Positions 22,914 to 31,204 of a stretch of 31,497 bases of DNA are shown here, one piece after another; position 1 is the stretch's first letter; each line of letters starts with the position of its first letter. The notes under the pieces were generated by a model. That model saw only the letters and a program-made list of their open reading frames with translations. It was not told where the DNA came from and did no database searches. The DNA is from an uncultured Collinsella sp. (GTDB lineage Bacteria; Actinomycetota; Coriobacteriia; Coriobacteriales; Coriobacteriaceae), in assembly GCA_900544385.1 (NCBI GenBank), contig UQVD01000012.1:1-31497 (forward strand), read 5' to 3'. The position numbers and the translations under genes are program-made.

Positions 22914-24299
22914 CTAATCGATCTTGTTGTTGGTCAGACCGGCGCGGAACACGGCGGCGTCGCCATCGGCCTGGCTCGGATCGTAGAGGTTCAGGGCAGC
23001 TACATACATGGCGGCAGCGGTGACCAGGTCGTCCTTGTAGGTGACCTCGTTGGGAGCGTGAGCCTGAGACTCGGCACCCGGGCCAAAGCCCACGCAGGGG
23101 ATGCCGTAGCGGCCCTGGATGGAAACGCAGTTCGTGGAGAAGGTCCACTTGTCGCACAGCGGGCGACCGGTGCGCTTGTCCATGCTGGGCTCGCAGCCGA
23201 TGCGCTCGTCACCAAACATGGCCTTGTGGGCGTCGACGAGGGCCTTGACGTGCGGAGCGGTCTCCTTGTTGATCCACGTGGGGAAGTAAGCCTCGGTCTC
23301 GTAGACCTCGCCGGTCCAGGACGGACGGTCGTACATGTACATGGAAACCTTCACGTCGTCGCCGTACTTCTTGGCTGCCGGCAGGTTGCGGATCTCGTCC
23401 AGGCAGGACTCCCAGGTCTCGCCGGCGGTCATGCGACGGTCGATGGAGATGGCGCAGGAGTCAGCGACAGCGCAGCGGCTGGGGCTGGTGTAGAAGATCT
23501 GGCTGACGGTGCAGGTGCCGCGGCCCAGGAAGCGGGCATCCTCGAAGTGCTCGGGATTGTACTTGGGGTCGAGCATCTTGACGAGACCCTTGATGTCGGT
23601 CGACTCGTCGCAGCCGTTGTTGTTGAGGGCGCGGACGTCGGCGATGATGTCGGCCATCTTGTAGATGGCGTTGTCGCCGCGGTCGGGCGCGGAGCCGTGG
23701 CAGGAGGTGCCGTGAACGTCGACGCGGATCTCCATGCGGCCGCGGTGACCGCGGTAGATGCCGCCGTCGGTGGGCTCGGTGGAAATGACGAACTCGGGCT
23801 TAATGCCGTCCTTGTTGTAGATGTACTGCCAGCACATGCCGTCGCAGTCCTCTTCCTGGACGGTGCCGACGACCATGATCTTGTAGCCCTCGGGGATGAG
23901 GCCCATGTCCTTCATCATCTTGGCAGCATAGGTAGCAGAAGCCATGCCGCCCTCCTGGTCGGAGCCGCCGCGGCCGTAGATGATCTCGTCGGTCTCATAG
24001 CCCTCGTAGGGATCGGCATCCCAGTTCTCGATGTTGCCGATGCCGACGGTGTCGATGTGGGAGTCGATGGCGATGATCTTGTCGCCCTCGCCCATAAAGC
24101 CCATGACGTTGCCCAGACCGTCGACCTTGACCTCGTCATAGCCAAGGCTCTCCATCTCGGCCTTGATGCAAGCGACAACCTCACCCTCCTCGCAGGACTC
24201 AGAGGGATGGGAGATCATAGCGCGCAGGAAACGAGTCATATCAGCACGATGAGACTCAGCAGCAGCCTTGATTGCGTCAAAATCGAGTTCTTTAGCCAT
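22914..24299 (-). CDS. ygeY: M20 family peptidase/deacylase YgeY
   Basis: The product is a 461-residue metal-dependent hydrolase of the M20 family (ArgE/DapE-like). Metal ligands and catalytic residues are visible: His81 and Asp83 (DSHIDTVG), Asp114 (GRGGSDQEGG), Glu149-Glu150 (VQEEDCDGM), and His in SQAHAPNEVT near the C-terminus. The dimerisation domain contains HGTSCHGSAPDRGDNAIYKM. The length is usual for YgeY. It lies 74 bases after dpaL and 203 before ygeW, on the same strand. Its substrate in purine breakdown is unproved; an acyl or carbamoyl derivative of 2,3-diaminopropionate is one possibility. Confidence 0.92.
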   Translation of the reverse strand: MAKELDFDAIKAAAESHRADMTRFLRAMISHPSESCEEGEVVACIKAEMESLGYDEVKVDGLGNVMGFMGEGDKIIAIDSHIDTVGIGNIENWDADPYEGYETDEIIYGRGGSDQEGGMASATYAAKMMKDMGLIPEGYKIMVVGTVQEEDCDGMCWQYIYNKDGIKPEFVISTEPTDGGIYRGHRGRMEIRVDVHGTSCHGSAPDRGDNAIYKMADIIADVRALNNNGCDESTDIKGLVKMLDPKYNPEHFEDARFLGRGTCTVSQIFYTSPSRCAVADSCAISIDRRMTAGETWESCLDEIRNLPAAKKYGDDVKVSMYMYDRPSWTGEVYETEAYFPTWINKETAPHVKALVDAHKAMFGDERIGCEPSMDKRTGRPLCDKWTFSTNCVSIQGRYGIPCVGFGPGAESQAHAPNEVTYKDDLVTAAAMYVAALNLYDPSQADGDAAVFRAGLTNNKID

Positions 24300-24373
24300 T
24301 GTTCATAACCTTTCAAACGAAGGAATCTACCTGTGAGGTGGCGGAGCGATACCTATTTACTCCGCCCCAACGA

Positions 24374-25588
24374 TTAGCAAGTGGGATATTCGCCTTCCCA
24401 AACAATGCGGCGATACTGGTCGGGGTCCGTGTCGCCCTCGGTGGAGAAGCAGAGCACGGAGCTCGTCTTGTCCAGGCCGATGAGTTCCTTGAGCTCAGCA
24501 TACTCGGGATCGAGCATGAGGGTCTCGACCAGGCCGGTGGTCACAGCGCCGGACTCGCCGGAGATGACGCGCGGGTCGCCCTTCTCGGGAGCGCCCAGGG
24601 TGCGCATGCCGCGAGCGGTGACCCAGTCGGGGCAGGACACGAAGGCGGTGGCGTGGTTGCGCAGGATATCCCAGCCCAGGATGTTGGGCTCGCCGCAGCA
24701 CAGACCGGCCATGATGGAGGGCATGTCACCGTCCACGATGCGCGGATCGCCGTCGCCGGCGGCAGCGCCCTTGTACAGGCAGGCGGCAGGCGCGCACTCA
24801 ACCACGACGAAGGTGGGCGGGTTATCGGGATACAGGTTGGTGAAGTAGCCCACCACGGCGCCGGCGAGCGAACCCACGCCAGCCTGGACAAACACGTGCG
24901 TCGGGCGGTTGATGGCCATCTCGCGCAGCTGCTCGGCAGCCTCGGAAGCCATGGTGCCGTAACCCTCCATGATCCAGGACGGGATCTTCTCGTAGCCCTC
25001 CCAGGCGGTGTCCTGAACGATGACGCCACGCTCGCAGGCGTCAGCCTCGGCGGCGGCCATGCGCACGCACTCGTCGTAGTTGACCTCTTCGATGGTCACC
25101 GTGGCGCCCTCGGCGGCGATGTTATCGAAGCGGGGCTTGGTAGAACCCTTGGGCATGTGCACGACGGCCTTCTGGCCCAGCTTGTTGGCAGCCCATGCCA
25201 CGCCGCGGCCATGGTTGCCGTCGGTGGCGGTAAAGAAGGTAGCCTGGCCAAAGTCCTTGGCCAGCTGATCGGAAGTCAGGTAATCGAAGGTGCACTCGGC
25301 AACGTCCTTGCCGGTCTCGTCGGCAATGTAGTTGGCCATGGCAAACGAACCGCCCAGGACCTTAAAGGCGTTGAGGCCAAAGCGATAGCTCTCGTCCTTA
25401 ACGCACAGGTTGGACAGGCCCAGGCGCGCGGCCTGGCCGTCCAGGCGGGCAAGCGGAGTGACGGTGTACTGGGGGAACGACTGGTGGAAGGCACGGGCCT
25501 TCTTCACGTGGTCGAGACTCATGATTCCCAAGTGCTTGTCATCGCTCTTGGGCATCGTGTTGCTCGCCCACTGGATCTTATCGGCCAT
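24374..25588 (-). CDS. dpaL: Diaminopropionate ammonia-lyase
   Basis: This PLP enzyme (E. coli YgeX) converts 2,3-diaminopropionate to pyruvate and two ammonia. The 404-residue product has the PLP-binding lysine, Lys76, in RFGLNAFKVLGGS, and the catalytic region TATDGNHGRGVAWAANKLG. The phosphate-binding Gly-rich loop is QAGVGSLAGAVVG. IVQDTAWEGYEKIP is another family marker. The ATG at 25588 has AAGGAG upstream. It is the first gene of the minus-strand set and diverges from the regulator at 25866. In gut bacteria this gene is a marker of anaerobic uric acid catabolism, where diaminopropionate is an intermediate. Confidence 0.95.
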   Translation of the reverse strand: MADKIQWASNTMPKSDDKHLGIMSLDHVKKARAFHQSFPQYTVTPLARLDGQAARLGLSNLCVKDESYRFGLNAFKVLGGSFAMANYIADETGKDVAECTFDYLTSDQLAKDFGQATFFTATDGNHGRGVAWAANKLGQKAVVHMPKGSTKPRFDNIAAEGATVTIEEVNYDECVRMAAAEADACERGVIVQDTAWEGYEKIPSWIMEGYGTMASEAAEQLREMAINRPTHVFVQAGVGSLAGAVVGYFTNLYPDNPPTFVVVECAPAACLYKGAAAGDGDPRIVDGDMPSIMAGLCCGEPNILGWDILRNHATAFVSCPDWVTARGMRTLGAPEKGDPRVISGESGAVTTGLVETLMLDPEYAELKELIGLDKTSSVLCFSTEGDTDPDQYRRIVWEGEYPTC

Positions 25589-25634
25589 ACGGTGAACTCC
25601 TTAAGTCCTCTCTTGCCGGCCCCCGCATACGCGT

Positions 25635-25746
25635 TTCAGCCCGATCCCATTCACACGGCTGAACTTTTATGTGGATGCCAAACAAAAAGTTTGTTAGTAA
25701 TGTTCTATCACACTTTTTGATTGGCATACCTAACGAATTGTTTGTT
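25635..25746. promoter_or_regulatory. Operator-like palindromes between dpaL and its regulator
   Basis: This divergent region holds nested symmetry. AACAAA-AAG-TTTGTT lies at 25681-25695 and AACGAA-TTG-TTTGTT at 25732-25746, 51 bases apart. A longer inverted repeat with 14 of 15 pairs joins 25675-25689 and 25713-25727, with a 23-base spacer. TTCAGCC at 25635-25641 pairs with GGCTGAA at 25657-25663. The repeated half-site suggests binding of a dimeric regulator, most simply the adjacent YheO/DauR-type protein. No database motif was checked. Confidence 0.6.
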
Positions 25747-25865
25747 GCCGTAATCGGTACTTTTTCGCCGCCGAACGGTCATGAATTGCCTTGTTGATGG
25801 ATTTGTTTGCGGTCAAGTGTGGTTTATGGCAAAGTGTGCCCAAACTAATTTTTAGGAAGGCACCC

Positions 25866-26519
25866 ATGACCCCCGCACAGATTGAGTTTTACAAGCGCCT
25901 AGCACACGGCCTAGCGCTCCAATTTGGCCCCAACTGCGAAGTCGTCGTCCACGATCTGGAGACCGAGGACGTGGACCACTCCATCGTAGTGATCGAAAAC
26001 GGCCACGTCAGCGGGCGCAAACTGGGTGACGGCCCCAGCCATATTGTGTTTGAGTCCATGCACGAGGGCACCACCGACGTGCACGACCGCGAGCCATACC
26101 TCACCAAAACCACCGATGGCAAGCTGCTCAAGTCCTCTACCATCTTTATCCGCAACGACGAGGGCAAGCCCGTCGGCATTTTGGGCATCAACTTTGACAT
26201 TACGCTCATGAAGGCTTTTGAGCGTTCGCTCGACGCCTTTACCGGCACCGGCGGCACGGGCTATACCGAGCCCGAGCCCATTACCAAGAACATCGGCGAC
26301 CTGCTCGAGGACCTGCTGCACGAGTGCGAGCAGTTTGTGGGCAAGCCCGCGGCACTCATGACCAAAGACGAGCGCATTCGTGCCATTGGCTACCTCGACC
26401 GTCGCGGCGCCTTCCTCATTTCCAAGTCGAGCGAGCGCGCCTGCGAGTTCTTTGGCATCTCCAAGTACAGCTTCTATAGCTACCTCAATGAGGCCAAGGC
26501 GGCGGCCGGCGACAAGTAG
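25866..26519 (+). CDS. YheO/DauR-type transcriptional regulator
   Basis: The 217-residue product has a YheO-like PAS domain (about residues 5-120) with GPNCEVVVHDL, SIVVIENGHVSGRKLGDG and GKPVGILGINFDIT. A C-terminal DNA-binding helix-turn-helix (about 155-212) includes KDERIRAIGYLDRRGAFLIS and FGISKYSFYSYLNE. The family includes DauR, a regulator of D-arginine catabolism, and members often sit next to the genes they control. The ATG at 25866 has AGGAAGG 5 bases upstream, so an upstream in-frame ATG at 25791 is rejected. It diverges from dpaL and probably senses a small molecule of the purine or diaminopropionate pathway; that is inference. Confidence 0.88.
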   Translation: MTPAQIEFYKRLAHGLALQFGPNCEVVVHDLETEDVDHSIVVIENGHVSGRKLGDGPSHIVFESMHEGTTDVHDREPYLTKTTDGKLLKSSTIFIRNDEGKPVGILGINFDITLMKAFERSLDAFTGTGGTGYTEPEPITKNIGDLLEDLLHECEQFVGKPAALMTKDERIRAIGYLDRRGAFLISKSSERACEFFGISKYSFYSYLNEAKAAAGDK

Positions 26520-26602
26520 GCACTCGCCTGGATTGCCCCTCCCCTTTTGGGTGCGAGTTCTGGAAAGCGCGAATCCAAGACCGGGCCGCTTGGGAAGTTC
26601 CA

Positions 26603-26608
26603 TATAAT
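26603..26608 (+). promoter_or_regulatory. Consensus -10 box upstream of 26643 gene
   Basis: A perfect TATAAT lies 35 bases before the ATG at 26643. No good -35 at the usual distance was seen. TTTCGAAA, also found twice upstream of argR, occurs at 26623-26630 near the expected start of transcription. The position supports the start chosen for the following gene. Confidence 0.45.
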
Positions 26609-26642
26609 CGATGTCATTAGTATTTCGAAAGGATGGGACAGA

Positions 26643-27632
26643 ATGGCGTTGAGCAAGGCATCATGCACCGGTCGCGGATTGATTCCGGCAATTGGTGGAC
26701 ATGTGCACCACATGTTCGATGAGAGTGAAGACGACCTGTTTTCGCTGAGCCTTGACGACGTGATGGATGATCGCCCGTGGACCGCCGACGAACTCATGGG
26801 CGACGGCGGGGCTCGCCCGTCAAGCCCCAATCCCGCACTTGCGCCTAAGTCCGCACCTGCGCCGACTCCTGCGCAGTCGCCTGTTTCGACGCCCGTGCCT
26901 ACGCCCGCACCCACTTCGGCGCCCACGCCCACTCCCCGCCCCGCAAGCGACCCGTCCGAGACGGCGGCATTTCTCGCTGCAGCGACGCAGGGCAAATCGG
27001 CCGACAGCACCGTTATGTACAGCGCCCAGCAGTTGCCTGTTCCTGCGGCACGCAAGCCTCCGGTCGCAAGGCTCGATGAGCCCGTTGCCCATCAGGTTGC
27101 CTACGATTCCTGGGCTGCAGCCGATCTGGATGAGACCTCTACCGGCATGCCGGCGCTCGACGTTCCAGTTAACCCGCTTTTTGCCGCCAACACGAGCGCC
27201 GCGGACAATGAGGGCGGTGCAGCATATTCCGATTATTCCGATGGCCATGCTGGCACCGGTCGCATCGAGACCGAGGATTATGGCACCGCATCGAGCGATT
27301 ATCTCAACGATCCGTACGCTGCCACGCCTGCACCGGAATATGACACGGAGGCCGCGTCCGCGCCGGCGTATACCAAAAGCACGGGCGAAGAGCGCTTCGC
27401 CGATTATTACGCCGAGGAAAAGGCACTGCGTTTCTCGGAATTTCCGCAGGCAGTCAAGGTTGCCTTTATCGCCATTATCATTGCCCTGCTCGGCGTCATT
27501 GCGTTTGAGGGATTCCAGCTGTTCCGCGGCCCCACCCAAGCGGAGTCGGAAACCCAGCAAAAAGAGGACGATAACCAGTACCTGGACATCAACACCCTCA
27601 AGGGCGACCCCAACGACGGGGACGACGAGTAA
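26643..27632 (+). CDS. Proline-rich single-pass membrane protein, unknown function
   Basis: The 329-residue product is not recognised. Residues 24-50 are acidic (FDESEDDLFSLSLDDVMDD). Residues about 60-100 form a Pro/Ala/Thr/Ser-rich linker with TPVPTPAPTSAPTPTP repeats, and the rest of the long N-terminal part looks disordered. One transmembrane helix lies near residues 272-293 (VAFIAIIIALLGVIAFEGF), followed by a short acidic tail. This would place the long N-terminal part on one side of the membrane, probably the cytoplasm, since there is no signal peptide. The ATG at 26643 has AAAGGA upstream and a TATAAT at 26603; an ATG at 26712 is an alternative start. It lies alone between the regulator and a convergent restriction-like gene. 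Confidence 0.6.
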   Translation: MALSKASCTGRGLIPAIGGHVHHMFDESEDDLFSLSLDDVMDDRPWTADELMGDGGARPSSPNPALAPKSAPAPTPAQSPVSTPVPTPAPTSAPTPTPRPASDPSETAAFLAAATQGKSADSTVMYSAQQLPVPAARKPPVARLDEPVAHQVAYDSWAAADLDETSTGMPALDVPVNPLFAANTSAADNEGGAAYSDYSDGHAGTGRIETEDYGTASSDYLNDPYAATPAPEYDTEAASAPAYTKSTGEERFADYYAEEKALRFSEFPQAVKVAFIAIIIALLGVIAFEGFQLFRGPTQAESETQQKEDDNQYLDINTLKGDPNDGDDE

Positions 27633-27733
27633 CAGATGCCGAAAACTGAGGGCCGTAAACCAAATCAAGCGACTCGCGGGATTGTGGGGGCGTAGACGGG
27701 CGAATGGGCCATCGACGATTTTGAGCTGGCAAG

Positions 27734-27756
27734 GGCCGGGAATTAGATTCCCGGCC
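27734..27756. terminator. Hairpin between convergent genes
   Basis: A perfect 10-base stem, GGCCGGGAAT (27734-27743) with its complement at 27747-27756, has a 3-base loop. It sits between the convergent genes at 26643 and 27763, 6 bases beyond the stop of the latter. No long T-run is present on either strand, so it is a probable but weak bidirectional terminator. Confidence 0.55.
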
Positions 27757-27762
27757 TTCAAC

Positions 27763-29886
27763 CTAGCACTGCTTTATGAGATCGAGCACCGCAGGAATGT
27801 CATCGGCGTTCCGAAGCGCAACGTAAGTGGGTAAGCCCGGGCCAAATCCGCCCTGTGCGCGTTTGTCCTGACACATGTCCTCTGGATCAATTAGGTCGTC
27901 CACGCTCTTTGCCAGGCCAACGGCGATCCAACCACCGTTGCTGGTCCTGCCTTCTAGCACGGCATGCAGTTTTCGCTTGCCCGACCTGAGTCCTACATAG
28001 TACTTGGCTATATAGGACTCCCACGAAGGATTACCACTCAGAACAGACTCGCGCACCTCATCGAAAAGCTTCTGGTTGAGTCCGCCTTCGGCAAAAGTGG
28101 GGTGATTCTCCTGCAGAGTCCAAATAGGCGCCTCGTCAGACTCCCCGCGAGAAGGACGGTACTTGTCGACGACGTCTGCCGGGAGGTCGGGATACTTCCA
28201 TATCTCGCACGCTTCTTTCGCCAGCTCGTCCGCGCGCTGCCCAATCTCTTCCTCACCCCATTTTTCATGCGAGACAATCGATTTGTTTAGGTAGAGCGGG
28301 CTGCACTTAAATCCGACGTCAGGCAGATTGAGCTTGTCCGAGAACGACCGGTTTGAGTACTCCTGGTTGTATCCCGTCAGCGTAAGATTTCCCAAGTTGT
28401 TGCACAGCCTGTCGTGGACGTCTTCCCAATTCTCACCAAGCGATTCCTTCCAGCCGTGCTCATCATCGATCGTCTGGGGCATGATGTTCTCGATCTGGTA
28501 ATCGTCGGCTGAGATGGACTCCTTCGGGTGGTGCCAGTTCTCCATGCGTTCCAGGTAATAGCGCTTTTTAGAGAAGCGGTTGTAGCAGTCACGCGTCTTA
28601 AACTCCTCGACAAAATGCTCGTCTGTCGGAAAGTATGCGGTCATACCGCTGCTGTGGATAAGGAGCATCGCCGTAACGTACTCCTCGATATCGTCCTGCT
28701 GCTCGAGATTGCGATACATGCCGGCAAAGAAATTATTTAGGCCCGTGGTAAGTCTGCCGCAAACCGCTCGCCTGAACAGAAACGACTCGATAGTCTCGCA
28801 GATACGTAAAAACGCATTGCGGTCTAGTCCATTCCCCTCGTAAGCCGAATAAAGCAACATTAAGAGGGGCCTTATCTGCTTCACGTCGAGGCTTACGATT
28901 CTGCCGAACACTCGGCGCAGTCCGTCGTCCTTCTCCTTACCAAGGAACAGACTGGCGTATCTATGTGCATACCCGCGCAGCTCCTTAAGCAGGCCCTCGG
29001 TGTCACCATCGTAGTCGTCGGCGAAATAGCGCTTAAACTCGTAGTAGGCCTCGTTCTCCTTCGGCATCCTATTGGGAACTTTAAGCCACAGCCAGTACCA
29101 GATAAATGCATTGAACTCGTCCTCGCCGCCTTTTCCGAACAAGCACTCGAGTGGATGCCAATAACCCTCATAAAGCTTGGTCTGTTCGTCGTTGGGAAGC
29201 GACATTAGAACGTAGTTACGGATGAGGTCAATGGGCGTGAGCGGCTTGCCCTTGGAGTTCATGGACTCAAATATGAGCTGGGCATTATCAACGCCAGCGG
29301 TGAGCTTAGTGTCGATGACCTGCACGCGGTTTAGCCTCGCCCGAAGCCTTGCAGGGTCGAATGATTTCCCGTGCATCTTTTCACGGAAGAACGCATGGTT
29401 TTCGACAATGCGATCCGATTTTTCATCTGGCACGGGAGCCCCAGACACGATGGAGAACAGCGTCTCTTTATCGTCCTGCGAGAGCACCAGCTTGTAGCGT
29501 GCCAGACCGTTGTAGTCGTCATCGTTAAAGAGGTAATTTTTCCTCAGCGCCGAGATTTTGAGGTCGCCAAGGAAGCCAGCCTTGTCGGGGTTGCTCTCCA
29601 AATAGTCAGCCAAAGCTGCAATCATCAACGAAAACGTCGTCATGCGCTGCTGTCCGTCAATCAGAAGCACACGCGAAATGCTCGTGGCAGAGCTCTCGGA
29701 CTCGGGGATATAAAGCATTGACCCCACGAAGTGCGATACGCCATCACGACCCGCTCGCATGACGTCATCCCAAAGCACCTCGCACTCTTTTACACTCCAC
29801 GAGTAAACTCGCTGGTACACGGGAATGACGAACTGCATCTTCGCCACGCCCATAAGGTCGAGTAGATTTGCCTCGGTTGCTTTCAT
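27763..29886 (-). CDS. GmrSD-like DUF262-DUF1524 restriction protein
   Basis: The 707-residue product has the order DUF262 (about 10-300), DUF1524 (about 440-560) and a DUF5655-like end (about 600-707). DUF262 motifs are IPVYQRVYSW (21-30), LIDGQQRMTTF with DGQQR at 77-81, and NSKGKPLTPIDLIRN from residue 210. DUF1524 is an HNH-type nuclease domain; NLGNLTLTGYNQEYSNRSF is clear. The motif usually containing the catalytic His (EHIMPQ or EHILPQ in relatives) reads ENIMPQ here, with Asn467. GmrSD enzymes use NTP hydrolysis by DUF262 to restrict phage DNA with modified cytosines. Activity here is uncertain because of the Asn. The ATG at 29886 has AGGGGAC upstream. No methyltransferase is adjacent, which fits a type IV system. 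Confidence 0.85.
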   Translation of the reverse strand: MKATEANLLDLMGVAKMQFVIPVYQRVYSWSVKECEVLWDDVMRAGRDGVSHFVGSMLYIPESESSATSISRVLLIDGQQRMTTFSLMIAALADYLESNPDKAGFLGDLKISALRKNYLFNDDDYNGLARYKLVLSQDDKETLFSIVSGAPVPDEKSDRIVENHAFFREKMHGKSFDPARLRARLNRVQVIDTKLTAGVDNAQLIFESMNSKGKPLTPIDLIRNYVLMSLPNDEQTKLYEGYWHPLECLFGKGGEDEFNAFIWYWLWLKVPNRMPKENEAYYEFKRYFADDYDGDTEGLLKELRGYAHRYASLFLGKEKDDGLRRVFGRIVSLDVKQIRPLLMLLYSAYEGNGLDRNAFLRICETIESFLFRRAVCGRLTTGLNNFFAGMYRNLEQQDDIEEYVTAMLLIHSSGMTAYFPTDEHFVEEFKTRDCYNRFSKKRYYLERMENWHHPKESISADDYQIENIMPQTIDDEHGWKESLGENWEDVHDRLCNNLGNLTLTGYNQEYSNRSFSDKLNLPDVGFKCSPLYLNKSIVSHEKWGEEEIGQRADELAKEACEIWKYPDLPADVVDKYRPSRGESDEAPIWTLQENHPTFAEGGLNQKLFDEVRESVLSGNPSWESYIAKYYVGLRSGKRKLHAVLEGRTSNGGWIAVGLAKSVDDLIDPEDMCQDKRAQGGFGPGLPTYVALRNADDIPAVLDLIKQC

Positions 29887-30078
29887 TTGCGATTGTCCCC
29901 TTTCTTGTTTACGCCGCTTGCGGTCAGTCCTCCACTGAACGAAAGGCGCCAAAGACCAGAGCATCGAAGCACTGGAGCAACCGAGATGCTCATATCGTTA
30001 GATTCTACAACGAAAGCAAACACTTACGCCGTCATGGTGGCGCGCGATCGCTGCACGCCACTCCCCAAAATCATACGA

Positions 30079-30114
30079 TGTCAAAAGACTGACACTTGTG
30101 TATGCCTTTTGACA
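30079..30114. promoter_or_regulatory. Inverted repeat downstream of the exonuclease gene
   Basis: TGTCAAAAG (30079-30087) and CTTTTGACA (30106-30114) are perfect inverse copies, and the spacer carries a second palindrome, ACACTTGTGT (30092-30101). It lies 11 bases after the exonuclease stop codon and about 190 bases upstream of the restriction gene start, on whose strand a T-rich stretch follows. It may be an operator for the restriction gene or a weak terminator for the exonuclease gene. Confidence 0.45.
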
Positions 30115-30125
30115 TTGCCACAGTC

Positions 30126-30815
30126 TTACGGGCTTCTTGTCTCATATGCCAAGAGCGGATATCTAGATCGCTGCCTCTCCCGCCCAAAGGAGCTCGACAA
30201 GAACTGATCGAAGGGCAACTCAGACATCGAGCAAGTCGCCGACCTGCACTCAGCCTCGACAAGTGGCATCGAACACAAGCTCACCGGCATAAAGCTTGCG
30301 TTAAAACCAAAACACGTTGCCGCGTCACTCAAAGAGACGCGCCCGTGGCTGCCCACGTCCATGATCGAGGTGTAAAACGCCTGCAGGTCGGCCCAGTCCG
30401 TAGGAAATGCGGAAAGGTCGATGTGTTTTGCCTGACACTCGGTCAAAAGCTGTCGACGATCCGCTCCGCTCCAGCAAACCACCTGGGCGGAGTAGCGACC
30501 AATCCAATCGCTGAGCCTTTTGATCACCGCATAGAGCGGATCGGCCATCGCAGTGTCCACAGCCGATATCCCCGTAAGCTCGCGGACGGGAAACGCAACG
30601 CCTTCGGTAAATTCCGTCTGCACAAACTGCGAGAACTCGCCCATAACGTTGCCGTGGTAATCGAGCTTGACGGCGCCGACCTCGATAATCTCATTGCGCA
30701 GTCCACGGCGCTGGCGCTGCTTTGGCACCGGCGCAAACTCAAAGTCCAGCACAATCTGGCGCGCAAAGTTCGTCGTATCGATAGCCGAGATACCCGGCGT
30801 CTTTTCAACTGACAC
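30126..30815 (-). pseudogene. DEDD 3'-5' exonuclease, C-terminally degenerate
   Basis: Residues 20-170 resemble the epsilon/RNase T family of 3'-5' exonucleases. Exo I is IVLDFEF with Asp24 and Glu26, followed by NEIIEVGAVKLDYHGNV. Exo II is likely CWSGADRRQLL with Asp119. VSLSDAATCFGFN (about 160-172) is where the Exo III motif (His-X4-Asp) normally follows within about 20 residues, but the rest of the frame is Cys- and Ser-rich without it. Another frame of the same DNA reads AGELVFDATCRG just after this point, so a frameshift is possible, though it does not restore the motif either. GTG 30815 is chosen because AGAAAGG lies 8 bases upstream; the frame extends to 30929. A naturally short protein binding nucleic acid without cleavage is the alternative. 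Confidence 0.6.
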
Positions 30816-30981
30816 GGTTAGGGCCTTTCTCCGTTGCCTGCCGCTTGCTACATAGGCGGCTACATTGCCGTAAGGATAGGTGGCCGCGCGGACATGAAAG
30901 CTGGGCGCAATACCATGCGCCAGGCACACGCCATGCAGACGGCCCCAAGAGAGTTGCCCGCTCTATTCAAATGCATGAAAA

Positions 30982-31023
30982 AGATTTAGGCCCGGTGACT
31001 TGAATCAGCGGTCATCCCGGGCC
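30982..31023 (-). terminator. Minus-strand terminator without an obvious gene
   Basis: On the minus strand GGCCCGG (31017-31023) and TGAC (31011-31014) pair with GTCA (30996-30999) and CCGGGCC (30989-30995), giving 11 pairs with a 2-base bulge, followed by TAAATCTTTTT (30978-30988). It looks like a real Rho-independent terminator, but there is no clear minus-strand gene to its right in the window. It may end a non-coding transcript, possibly antisense to the small peptide gene. Confidence 0.6.
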
Positions 31024-31204
31024 CATCAATATGCAGTGTACCTACAGAGGGCTGGTTAATCAAACGGGCTTTCGGTGACGAAGACCTGCGCGTCTAGCCC
31101 CAATCGCCCAGCGCCGTCTTCTGCCGCCCTTACGAAAGGCTGCTATTCGAGGGAATCACGTTGCTGTTATTATCGAACATATATTCGTATTTATGACCGC
31201 GCTT

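Noticed and set aside
19123..25720. Several plus-strand frames of 360-490 codons opposite hyuA, ygeW, ygeY and dpaL
   Set aside because: Each mirrors a recognised enzyme with catalytic motifs on the minus strand. The antisense products are Val-, Gly- and Asp-rich and match no family.
25791..25865. Upstream start for the YheO-type regulator
   Set aside because: The AGGAAGG site fits the ATG at 25866, which starts at the usual family N-terminus.
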